From: a virus
Length of the DNA stretch: 64,000 nucleotides
IMG/VR virus record: IMGVR_UViG_3300025133_000069
Coordinates: 1 to 64,000 of that record
Direction: 5' to 3' (one strand)
Of the stretch, positions 1 through 8,015 are shown piece by piece (position 1 is the stretch's first letter; the number at the start of each line of letters is the position of its first letter). The notes beneath the pieces were generated by a model that was not told where the DNA came from, searched no databases, and saw nothing but the letters and a program-made list of their open reading frames with translations. Position numbers and translations under genes: made by a program.

Positions 1-1
1 A

Positions 2-688
2 ATGGAAAATAAAATTTGGCAGCAGGCCAGATTGATAGAGTACTACAATCAAGTTCCAATTATCCAGTTTATGTTTAAGAGTACTGAGGCTGATGATGTC
101 ATCGCGTATATTTCTCACATGAAGGGACTAGAGGATACTGAAAAATTAATTGTTTCGAGTGACAAAGACTTTTTTCAGTTGCTTACGACGAAGACGGTGC
201 AGTATCGCCCAATTCAAAAAGAAATTTTAAATCAGAATTCGATTCTTGAAAAATTTAATATCCATCCAGCTAATTTTGCCATGGCCCGAGCGATGGTCGG
301 TGATAAGTCTGATAATATCGATGGGGTTGATGGCTTGGGTTTAAAAACTGTTGCAAAACGTTTCCCTTTCTTGAAAGAAAATAAATCAGCTACATTTACA
401 GATTTATTGGAACATTGTGAACAAAGAGCAGAAGAAACAAATGTTAAAGCATATCAAAAAGTCTTGGAAAACGAAGACATCTTAAGAAGAAACTACCACA
501 TGATGCAACTCTATACTCCGATTCTCAGCATTGACGCAAAAAATATCATTCGTGACACTATTAAAAATCCTGATTGCTCTTTTAACAAAACAGAGTTAAT
601 TAAAATGATGATGAAGGATGGTTTTGGTGAAGTCAATTTTCTAGAACTTTTTCAACATTTTAATAAAATCTCCATAGACAATCGTTAG
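2..688 (+). CDS. rnh: RNase H / FEN-family 5'-3' nuclease, N-terminus cut by window edge
   Basis: This looks like the T4 RNase H type of 5'-nuclease that removes RNA primers and flaps during lagging-strand synthesis. The acidic metal-binding motifs EADD (residues 29-32) and SSDKDF (D54, D56) and the GDKSDN plus GxGLKTVAK helix-3-turn-helix segment (residues 100-120) are in family order. The T4 protein is about 305 residues and has further N-terminal acidic residues. Only 228 residues are visible here, so the true start very probably lies left of the window. It sits directly before the replicative helicase, as expected in a replication cluster. Confidence 0.88.
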   Translation: MENKIWQQARLIEYYNQVPIIQFMFKSTEADDVIAYISHMKGLEDTEKLIVSSDKDFFQLLTTKTVQYRPIQKEILNQNSILEKFNIHPANFAMARAMVGDKSDNIDGVDGLGLKTVAKRFPFLKENKSATFTDLLEHCEQRAEETNVKAYQKVLENEDILRRNYHMMQLYTPILSIDAKNIIRDTIKNPDCSFNKTELIKMMMKDGFGEVNFLELFQHFNKISIDNR

Positions 689-726
689 ACTGTAACTAAA
701 ATATTAGGTACTGGAGGATAATATAA

Positions 727-2121
727 ATGACTAAAAACCTTGATTTCTCAAGGTACGGGAAACAGTTTCAAGAGTCCCTTGCACAAATGGTGCTTGAAGA
801 CCGTCCGTTTGCTGACCAAATTGAGGAGGTAATTGATACTCAGTTCTTCGAACTAGGTTATCTTCGCGTATTCGTATCAAAAATCTACGATTATCGTAGA
901 AAATATGGAGTGCATCCTACCAAGCAGATCCTAGCATCGATTTTGAGGACTGAGTTAAAAAATCACAACGATGCTGTACAAAAACAAGTAAGGGATTATT
1001 TTGCTAGGGTTTGTATCAAAAGCGTACAAGATGAACAGTATATTAAAGAGACTAGTTTAGATTTTTGTAAGAAACAGAAGCTTAAAGAAGCTTTAATGAA
1101 ATCGGTAGATTTAATACAAAATTCTTCTTATGATGAAGTGCGTCGGATTATCGACGTCGCCCTTAGGCTTGGCACAAATAACGATTTCGGACATGAGTTC
1201 TTGAAAGATTTTGAGTTGAGATATGAAATTAAGTCTAGAAATCCAATTTCTACAGGGTGGGAGAAGATTGACTCTCTAATGAACAACGGCCTAGGGTCTG
1301 GCGAGCTGGGTGTTATAATCGCGCCTACGGGAGCGGGCAAGTCGATGGCTTTATCTCATTTGGGTTCACATGCGGTCAAGGCTGGCAAAAATGTTGTTCA
1401 TTACACACTAGAACTCTCGGAGGCAGCAACTGGTCAAAGGTATGATAGTTGCATTAGCAAAGTGCCTTTGAGTGCCTTGTTTCATCAAAAGGAGGAAGTA
1501 TTGGAGGCGATTAGCGATTTGGAAGGTAGTTTGATTATTAAAGAGTATCCAACAAAGACTGCTTCTTCAAGTACCTTGCGTATGCACCTAGAAAAATTAA
1601 AAAAAAGAAATCATAAAATTGATATGATTTTAGTAGATTACGCTGACTTGCTTAAATCTGCTACAAGTTTTAAGGAGAAGCGTAATGAATTAGAATCTAT
1701 TTATGAAGACCTTCGTGCTATAGCACAAGAATTTAAGTGTCCGATATGGACAGCATCACAAACAAACCGATCAGGACTAAACGCAGAAGTTGTGACTATG
1801 GAATCAATCTCAGAAGCTTTTAACAAATGTTTTGTATCAGACTTTATTTGTTCTATTTCTAGAACAATCAAAGACAAAACTGCTAATACCGGACGGATGT
1901 TCGTTGCTAAAAATAGAAATGGCCCAGATGGACTAGTGTTTCCTATCTTCATGGATACGAGCAACGTACAAATAAAAGTCCTACCCAAGGTTGATAATCC
2001 AGTAATCTCTCTTCAAGCGCCTGGTGATTTAGCAGCTGAGCTTAGTGAGAAATATTTACAACAAAGAAATGCAAAAAAATATATGCGAACAGGAAAAATT
2101 AACAATGGAACTACAAAATAG
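727..2121 (+). CDS. 41: DnaB/gp41-family replicative DNA helicase
   Basis: This is a hexameric RecA-fold helicase that would unwind DNA at the phage fork. A Walker A motif APTGAGKS is at residues 199-206 and a Walker B-like ILVDYADLL around D304, with a leading ISTGWEKIDSLMNNGLGSGE segment typical of DnaB C-terminal domains. The length of 464 aa is close to that of T4 gp41. The start has an upstream GGAGG at about 713. Its 3' end overlaps the start of the ribonucleotide reductase gene, which suggests translational coupling of replication and nucleotide supply. Confidence 0.92.
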   Translation: MTKNLDFSRYGKQFQESLAQMVLEDRPFADQIEEVIDTQFFELGYLRVFVSKIYDYRRKYGVHPTKQILASILRTELKNHNDAVQKQVRDYFARVCIKSVQDEQYIKETSLDFCKKQKLKEALMKSVDLIQNSSYDEVRRIIDVALRLGTNNDFGHEFLKDFELRYEIKSRNPISTGWEKIDSLMNNGLGSGELGVIIAPTGAGKSMALSHLGSHAVKAGKNVVHYTLELSEAATGQRYDSCISKVPLSALFHQKEEVLEAISDLEGSLIIKEYPTKTASSSTLRMHLEKLKKRNHKIDMILVDYADLLKSATSFKEKRNELESIYEDLRAIAQEFKCPIWTASQTNRSGLNAEVVTMESISEAFNKCFVSDFICSISRTIKDKTANTGRMFVAKNRNGPDGLVFPIFMDTSNVQIKVLPKVDNPVISLQAPGDLAAELSEKYLQQRNAKKYMRTGKINNGTTK

Positions 2122-3961
2122 AATTCTATCGGATATCATAGTGCATATGAAATATGCAAAATATATTTCGAGCCTTGAAAGAAGAGAGACCTGGGAGGAG
2201 TTGGTAAGTCGGAATAAAAATATGCATCTTAAAAAATATCCTAATTTAGGGAAAGAGATTAAAGAAGCATATAATTATGTCTATGAAAAAAAAGTTTTAC
2301 CATCTATGCGGTCCATGCAATTCAGTGGCAAGCCGATTGAAGTGGCACCTAACAGGATATATAACTGTGCTTACATGCCTATCGATCATATCGCTTCTTT
2401 TTCTGAGTGCATGTTTCTCCTTCTCGGCGGCACTGGTGTTGGATTTTCTGTCCAAAGGCATCATGTTGATAAGCTCCCCGAAATTCAGAAGCCGAATTCG
2501 AAAAGATTTCGAAGGTTTCTTATCGGAGATTCGATCGAAGGGTGGTCCGATTCAATAAAAACCCTAATTCAAACTTACTTTAAAGGAGGGTCAAAAATAA
2601 AATTTGATTTTTCTGATATCCGTCCGAAAGGAAGCAGACTAGTTACTAGCGGAGGCAAAGCTCCCGGCCCTCAGCCGTTGAAAGAATGTCTCCTTAAGAT
2701 TCAGGGTATCCTTGATGAAAAGGATAATGGAGACAAGCTTGAGCCTATCGAAGTACACGACATTGTTTGTTATATTGCTGATGCTGTTCTTGCCGGGGGG
2801 ATTCGCCGGGCTGCTCTTATTTCGCTTTTTTCCGCAGACGATGAGGAGATGCTTGCCGCAAAGACAGGTAATTGGTGGGAAACAAGTCCTCAGCGAGGAA
2901 GAGCCAACAATTCAGTTGTCCTCATGCGACATCTGATTACTCGTGATTTCTTTATGGAAATATGGGACCGTGTTAAAGAATCTGGCTCCGGCGAGCCTGG
3001 TTTTTACTTTTCTAATGACAAGGACTGGGGCACCAACCCTTGTTGTGAGATTGCTCTAAGGCCTTATCAATTTTGTAATTTAACAGAGATAAATGTTTCT
3101 GATGTAGAAACACAAGAAGAATATGAAAACAGAGCAAGAGTGGCGTCTCTTATTGGCACTCTTCAGGCTGGGTATACTGATTTTCATTATCTTAGAGATG
3201 TTTGGAATCGAACCACAGAAAAAGACTCGCTTATTGGCGTGTCAATGACTGGAATTGCATCTGGCAAGGTATTGGATTTAGACATGAAAGCCGCTTCACT
3301 CGTTGTCAAAAAAGAAAATCGTCGGGTGTCGCGCGCTATTGGCATTAAACCCGCAGCGCGTACTACCTGTGTAAAACCAGCTGGAACAACTTCTCTTACT
3401 TTGGGCACTTCTTCTGGTATACACGCCTGGCATAATGACCACTATGTTCGTCGCATGAGAGTTGGTAAAAATGAGACGATTTATGCCCACCTTGCAGCTA
3501 ACCACCCAGAATTGGTCGAGGATGAATATTTTAGGCCACATGACACTGCTGTCATAACGATACCTCAAAAAGCCCCGGAAGGCGCAATCACTCGGTCAGA
3601 AAGTTCTTTACAACTTTTGAAAAGAATTAAGAAAGTTACAGAAGAGTGGGTAAAGCCAGGACATCATAGAGGGCAAAATACACATAACGTTTCTGCAACA
3701 ATTTCTATCAAAGATACTGAATGGATCGATGTCGGAGAGTGGATGTGGGAAAATCGTGATTGCTACAATGGTCTTTCTGTTATCCCGTATACTGATCATG
3801 TTTATAGACAGCCACCTTTTGAGGACTGCTCACCGGAAAAATATGAAGTACTTTCGTCTGCTCTAGGAGAAGTTAATTTAGCACAGATAGTAGAGTTAGA
3901 AGATAGCACAAATTTAGGTGGTGAGCTAGCTTGCTCTGGCGCTTCGTGCGAAATATTTTAA
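2105..3961 (+). CDS. nrdJ: Class II (adenosylcobalamin-dependent) ribonucleotide reductase
   Basis: This enzyme would reduce ribonucleotides to deoxyribonucleotides for phage DNA synthesis. The visible Cys pattern matches the monomeric class II type: C88 and C324 as the redox pair, NPCxEI with radical Cys C313 and E315, and a C-terminal CSGASC (C610, C615) for reductant delivery. At 618 aa it is shorter than the roughly 740-residue Lactobacillus enzyme. I chose the ATG at 2105, which overlaps the helicase stop; an upstream in-frame ATG at 2045 would force a 77-nt overlap. No small subunit gene (nrdB) is visible nearby, which agrees with a class II enzyme. Confidence 0.88.
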   Translation: MELQNRILSDIIVHMKYAKYISSLERRETWEELVSRNKNMHLKKYPNLGKEIKEAYNYVYEKKVLPSMRSMQFSGKPIEVAPNRIYNCAYMPIDHIASFSECMFLLLGGTGVGFSVQRHHVDKLPEIQKPNSKRFRRFLIGDSIEGWSDSIKTLIQTYFKGGSKIKFDFSDIRPKGSRLVTSGGKAPGPQPLKECLLKIQGILDEKDNGDKLEPIEVHDIVCYIADAVLAGGIRRAALISLFSADDEEMLAAKTGNWWETSPQRGRANNSVVLMRHLITRDFFMEIWDRVKESGSGEPGFYFSNDKDWGTNPCCEIALRPYQFCNLTEINVSDVETQEEYENRARVASLIGTLQAGYTDFHYLRDVWNRTTEKDSLIGVSMTGIASGKVLDLDMKAASLVVKKENRRVSRAIGIKPAARTTCVKPAGTTSLTLGTSSGIHAWHNDHYVRRMRVGKNETIYAHLAANHPELVEDEYFRPHDTAVITIPQKAPEGAITRSESSLQLLKRIKKVTEEWVKPGHHRGQNTHNVSATISIKDTEWIDVGEWMWENRDCYNGLSVIPYTDHVYRQPPFEDCSPEKYEVLSSALGEVNLAQIVELEDSTNLGGELACSGASCEIF

Positions 3962-4008
3962 CATTTTTATATAAGTTACTATATTATCTGTACCTAAGGA
4001 GGTAAAAA

Positions 4009-4251
4009 ATGAGTGATTTAACTACTGAAGAATACGTTGTGGAGTACATTAAGGCTTTTAAGGCTGTCGAAGATGAAATGGAACCCTATAAGGAACACAA
4101 GAGAGATTTACGAAAGAACTACGTACAAAATGGCTGGCTTTCCAAGGATGAAGTGCGCCAGGCTGTTCGTGCTTATCGTATGCTGTCTAAAGGTGACGAT
4201 ATTAACCAGTTTGCTGATTATTATGATAAACTAAGTAAGAAGATTTCGTAA
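4009..4251 (+). CDS. Small charged helical protein, GapR/DUF2312-like
   Basis: An 80-aa, highly charged, helical protein follows a perfect AAGGAGGT ribosome binding site. Its pattern of K/R/E-rich helix, NGWLSKDEVRQAV and then RAYRMLSKGD loosely recalls the alphaproteobacterial GapR/DUF2312 DNA-binding fold, but I rest this on general pattern only. It lies between the ribonucleotide reductase and the co-chaperonin genes. Function is not established. Confidence 0.7.
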   Translation: MSDLTTEEYVVEYIKAFKAVEDEMEPYKEHKRDLRKNYVQNGWLSKDEVRQAVRAYRMLSKGDDINQFADYYDKLSKKIS

Positions 4252-4258
4252 GTCTGTT

Positions 4259-4525
4259 ATGTTATATCCTTTAAACAAATATTTGGTGGTAAAACCAATC
4301 GATGAGGTCAAAAAGCAATCAGGCATTTTAGTGCCTGAGGGCGCCGAGCTTGAAGCTTCAACATTCAAGCTCGTGCAGATAGTGCAGCCTAATCTAGATT
4401 CTAGATTGGATATTGGAATGAAAATTTTAGTACCGACTCATATGATTGAAGAAGCTTCTTTTTTCGGAGAACAATACTATTTAGTAACAGAAAATCATGT
4501 AGTTGGCTTCTACAAAGAGAAATAA
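4259..4525 (+). CDS. GroES-like co-chaperonin (gp31-like)
   Basis: This 88-aa protein has the GroES start LNKYLVVKPIDEVKKQSGILVPE, with a mobile-loop-like segment near residues 17-28, and the usual small beta-barrel length. In T4 the analogous gp31 replaces host GroES so that GroEL can fold the major capsid protein; the same role is likely here. No GroEL gene is visible in the window, so it would work with the host chaperonin. The gene follows the preceding one by 7 nt and belongs to the same run of early genes. Confidence 0.83.
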   Translation: MLYPLNKYLVVKPIDEVKKQSGILVPEGAELEASTFKLVQIVQPNLDSRLDIGMKILVPTHMIEEASFFGEQYYLVTENHVVGFYKEK

Positions 4526-4542
4526 GCCGCGTTGGTGTAGTT

Positions 4543-5196
4543 ATGAGATATATATTATTAGTGTTGTTGACAGCATCTGTTGCTGTCCCTTCTCCTGCCG
4601 TTGCAAGGGGTTTTGTCAAACCCATCCAGAGCGTGGAAACCGAGAAAGGACCCAGCTACGATGAGCTTCATGACGAGGCTTTGTTCAGTTGTCCTTGGGC
4701 AAAAATGACCCATGAAAAGGAAGGCATTATTTCTCAACTAATCGAGATTGAGAAGTCTTTTAACCCCCCGCCTAAGATGCGTGGTATGCTCTTGGCAGCT
4801 GCATGCATGGAGTCCGGTTATAACCCGTCCGCCAAGGGCGATCGAAAATTTAGTAAATCTAAAAAGAAGCCCATGGCCATCGGGCTTCTGCAGCAGTGGC
4901 CAATCTATGAAAAGATGTACCCAGGCATGGACAGGACTAACCCGAAAGATGCTGCGAATACCTGGATGAAACATATTATTAAAATGATTCCCAGGGTAAA
5001 GAGGGATTGCAAATACAGGACGGATGCAAGAATCTGGCTAGCGGCATGGGTGACTGGGATTCGCTCTAAGAAGGTCGGCGGGCGATGCAACGAAAGGCCC
5101 CTTCACTATCGTCTGCTTCAACGTTGGCACAAGAATATCAAAAAAGCTCGCAAGGCTGCAACTGACTGTGAGGGCCAGGATGGACGCGGCTGTTGA
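4543..5196 (+). CDS. Exported lysozyme-like lytic transglycosylase
   Basis: A hydrophobic N-terminal segment followed by AVA (residues 3-21) looks like a cleavable signal peptide. The body has the SLT-type features ACMESGYNPSAKGD, with E as candidate catalytic acid, and GLLQQWPIYEKMY, as in Gly-Leu-Leu-Gln of lytic transglycosylases. It probably cuts peptidoglycan in the periplasm. It is separate from the amidase-type endolysin at 30.4 kb, so the window holds at least three peptidoglycan-active proteins. The last 17 nt or more overlap the next gene. Confidence 0.72.
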   Translation: MRYILLVLLTASVAVPSPAVARGFVKPIQSVETEKGPSYDELHDEALFSCPWAKMTHEKEGIISQLIEIEKSFNPPPKMRGMLLAAACMESGYNPSAKGDRKFSKSKKKPMAIGLLQQWPIYEKMYPGMDRTNPKDAANTWMKHIIKMIPRVKRDCKYRTDARIWLAAWVTGIRSKKVGGRCNERPLHYRLLQRWHKNIKKARKAATDCEGQDGRGC

Positions 5197-5827
5197 TTAT
5201 GAGTGGGGAATTGTTGTTATCGGTGCTGATTTGGATGCTATTAGATTCGCTCACGACAACAAACACTTTCTGATTAGGAACCGGTTGCCCCATCATCACT
5301 CATACGAGGGTGCTGAACAGGAGTGGGCTGAGAAAATTTACCAGCTTTACGAAATAGCTCTTGTACCATTTACAGATAAATCGAACAATATAAGAATATT
5401 CCCAGAAGAAAAAATTCTTAAGGTTTTTACAGATCGTAACGTATACACAGTAAGCTACGATAAATTACATTTATATGATGATGAAAATGTCGAAGGCCTT
5501 TCGTTAGATCGAGATCTAATTCATTATCGTGTGGTTGATTGGTTTGATTGCCAGGGTCTATACGATCTAGATTTTGACGAGATCACAACTGATGATAAAT
5601 TTGTTCATTTGATAAGGTTTTTCAAGACTCGTCGCATTGATGGTGATCAGAGATACCTTGACCTGTTATGTGAGTCATTTTTAACTGATTATCAGTTAAA
5701 AAACTTTGATTACAGCGATACTATGGCCAGGTTTAAGATCGCGGATTTGCTTAAAAAACGTGGGATTAGCAAGATCAAGATGTCTCTATGGAAAAGAGAT
5801 ATATATCCAGTTTACAAGACTATTTAG
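5180..5827 (+). CDS. Protein of unknown function
   Basis: A 215-aa protein of no family I can name. It begins with a hydrophobic strand followed by Gly-Ala (EWGIVVIGADLDAIRFA), reminiscent of a dinucleotide-binding start, and has a HHH cluster near residue 34. The ATG at 5180 has a GAGGG-like purine stretch upstream; another in-frame ATG lies at 5168. It closes the early-gene run just before the first tagged protein. Confidence 0.75.
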   Translation: MDAAVDYEWGIVVIGADLDAIRFAHDNKHFLIRNRLPHHHSYEGAEQEWAEKIYQLYEIALVPFTDKSNNIRIFPEEKILKVFTDRNVYTVSYDKLHLYDDENVEGLSLDRDLIHYRVVDWFDCQGLYDLDFDEITTDDKFVHLIRFFKTRRIDGDQRYLDLLCESFLTDYQLKNFDYSDTMARFKIADLLKKRGISKIKMSLWKRDIYPVYKTI

Positions 5828-5830
5828 AGT

Positions 5831-6616
5831 ATGCAGTTTATAACAAAGTCCAAACTCAAACAAATAATACAAGAAGAGCTATCTGCAACGCTATTTGGCC
5901 AATGGACTTCGGGCGGTTTGCAAGCTGCTATAGATCGTGGAGATAAACCACGAAGACCGAACGATATTAGTGATTATATGTGGGAAGAAAGCATTAGTCG
6001 ATGTCTGAATGGTGAAAGTGAATATTGCCCTATGAACCATGGTGTTATAAGAAGGTCAGAAGTACCAGCTGAAAGAAGGCCTAGGCGCGGTATTGAACCC
6101 ACACCGAAACCTAAAAGACGTGTGTACACAGAAGATGACGAAGTATACCCAGATATTACAGATCATATACTAGGAAATATTTGGTTTCACGCTACTAGAA
6201 GACACCAGGGATATCCGTTGGTGCGCCAGTTGTCACCCGACGGTTACGTGGCGTACGCGCCGCTATGGCGCCGGCGCCCGTCGAAGTTTACGCGGTGGGT
6301 TGAGCGCATGGTGAGGGCCGATCTGGGGCATCCGGACCTTCTGGAGATCTTCGGTACTGATATCGGATCCGGATCCGGCGAGGGCGCGTCGGAAACTGGT
6401 AATGATCGGCAAAAACTGGCCTATTATTTAATTATATGGAATAAGCTAGCATGGTGGGCGCGCAGAAATGGTTATAGGCGATTAATAAAATATCCGTCGT
6501 GGGAAGCACGGTTCGCCCGGGAGCTTAAACATCATTATCGTGCCGGCTCCGAGGAGACAAAAGCATGGGAGAAAGCAACCAAACGTGGATCTTGGCGCCC
6601 AAAAACTAATTACTAG
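5831..6616 (+). CDS. Class A tagged protein with Cys-pair module
   Basis: Begins with a class A N-terminal tag (MQFITKSKLKQIIQEEL). Residues about 45-95 hold a module with W-E, R-C-x-x-G-E, Y-C-P and R-R-G-I-E that recurs in the protein at 8016. From about 6220 to 6400 the DNA turns strongly GC-rich (70% G+C at 6241-6300), encoding an Arg-rich and Gly/Ser-rich stretch. No enzyme family is recognisable. Candidate capsid-internal protein by its tag (inference). Confidence 0.75.
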   Translation: MQFITKSKLKQIIQEELSATLFGQWTSGGLQAAIDRGDKPRRPNDISDYMWEESISRCLNGESEYCPMNHGVIRRSEVPAERRPRRGIEPTPKPKRRVYTEDDEVYPDITDHILGNIWFHATRRHQGYPLVRQLSPDGYVAYAPLWRRRPSKFTRWVERMVRADLGHPDLLEIFGTDIGSGSGEGASETGNDRQKLAYYLIIWNKLAWWARRNGYRRLIKYPSWEARFARELKHHYRAGSEETKAWEKATKRGSWRPKTNY

Positions 6617-6617
6617 C

Positions 6618-7832
6618 ATGAAACTCATACTTGAAAACTGGCGATCATATTTAAACGAACTTGAGACCGATACCGGAGAGGCTAGCGTTGGCTTGGAAAA
6701 GAAGTCAATGTATGAGAAAGACAGAGAAGTACATAAAGTTAAAGTTGAACGAGAAATACGCAAAGCAAAAAAGAAATATTCTCATTCTTTGTCTGTTGGC
6801 CGATCTTATAAAAAGATTATAGAATTTTTGGTTCGAACCACAAAATTGAGCAAACAAGAAGCAAAGTTCCACTATTTGGGATCTATTTTGCCGGCCCTGC
6901 TGCACGAAATAAAAAATGTTAAATACGATTTTGAACAGCTCCCTGGAAAAACGACATATGGCGCGTTTACAGTAGAAGGTGGAGCACGTATAATAATTGA
7001 TGTAAGGTTTACTGATCCTTGGCATGAAGACTGGAAACGGTGGGCGCCTAGGTCGAGGGCGACAGAAAAGCCAACTCTAGAGAATACTTACCCTTCGAAG
7101 GGCGTACCATGGCCAATGGGTGTTTCCGCGGATACGCCGGCGGTGGAGGAGTGGCCACTTAAAATGGGAGGCAATCTGGTATTAACGACTTTTATTCATG
7201 AGCTTGGGCACTTTATTGATTACCTCTGGACCACGGAAAAGATTAAATATCCTGGTAAAGCTTGTGATGCGTTGCCCTATTTTGATATGCATTCAGATAA
7301 AGAATGGAAAATGCAGCATTGCACGCCGGCTGAATTACAAAGAAAAGATTTGGGGAGGCTTTATAAGGATTTTCTGGAACTTACGTACGGCGAAAGGAAA
7401 ACAGGTAAACTAACAAGAACAAAAGCAGAATATAAATCTGATCTGCACGAAGCTGCCGCACATGTAAGAGAAATTTTTATTACTTTGGACCGCGATGTCA
7501 CACTTAAAGAATTAAAGCTTGTGTGTGAATTTAAAGAGTGGACTAGGCAGGCCGATGCCGAGGGTCAAGCGGCAGGCCGGCCGGTCATCGATTGGGAGAA
7601 AATATCAAAAACATGGCAGCTTAGGGGGCGGGGCTATGGGGGCGCGCCGCGGACAAAGACCAGCAGGATGGGCACGCCATTGTTCCGCGCTGGCTGGGAC
7701 TATTCTCTATTATTTAAAAATCAGTTTATTCAACAACTCAACTGTAAGCGCTTAACGAAAGAACGAGTCGACGCGTTGAATCGAGTAACAAAAGTCGATC
7801 CTTCTAAGTTGCCTGGTAGGGAATACGCATAA
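6618..7832 (+). CDS. Class B tagged HExxH metallopeptidase-like protein
   Basis: Starts MKLILENWRSYLNELE, a class B tag ending in L-N-E. The ATG at 6618 is two bases past the previous stop and places the tag at the N-terminus; an upstream in-frame ATG would bury it. The zinc-binding HELGHFIDY lies at about residue 193 and a second HEAAAH at about 276 could supply the third ligand, as in gluzincins. It probably cleaves a host or virion protein. GC-rich stretches occur near 7560-7690. Confidence 0.8.
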   Translation: MKLILENWRSYLNELETDTGEASVGLEKKSMYEKDREVHKVKVEREIRKAKKKYSHSLSVGRSYKKIIEFLVRTTKLSKQEAKFHYLGSILPALLHEIKNVKYDFEQLPGKTTYGAFTVEGGARIIIDVRFTDPWHEDWKRWAPRSRATEKPTLENTYPSKGVPWPMGVSADTPAVEEWPLKMGGNLVLTTFIHELGHFIDYLWTTEKIKYPGKACDALPYFDMHSDKEWKMQHCTPAELQRKDLGRLYKDFLELTYGERKTGKLTRTKAEYKSDLHEAAAHVREIFITLDRDVTLKELKLVCEFKEWTRQADAEGQAAGRPVIDWEKISKTWQLRGRGYGGAPRTKTSRMGTPLFRAGWDYSLLFKNQFIQQLNCKRLTKERVDALNRVTKVDPSKLPGREYA

Positions 7833-7835
7833 TTT

Positions 7836-7934
7836 TTAGTACTTATCTTTTAAGGCTGCATATACAAAAACTAATATAGCACTTAAGTAAAGCAATACTT
7901 CAAATCCTATCTTAAGCCATTCAACCCTGTTCAT
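7836..7934 (-). CDS. Possible 32-aa membrane peptide
   Basis: Minus-strand reading of the otherwise empty stretch between two tagged genes gives a 32-aa peptide with one hydrophobic segment (FEVLLYLSAILVFVYAALK) and flanking charges. No good ribosome binding site is seen, so it may not be expressed. Similar one-helix miniproteins occur elsewhere in the window with convincing binding sites. Confidence 0.35.
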   Translation of the reverse strand: MNRVEWLKIGFEVLLYLSAILVFVYAALKDKY

Positions 7935-8015
7935 ACTATAAAAAGCATCTCATATAAAAAAATACCCAGTAATATTTTAAAAACTAATTAATATTGCAAA
8001 CTCGGGATCTTTATT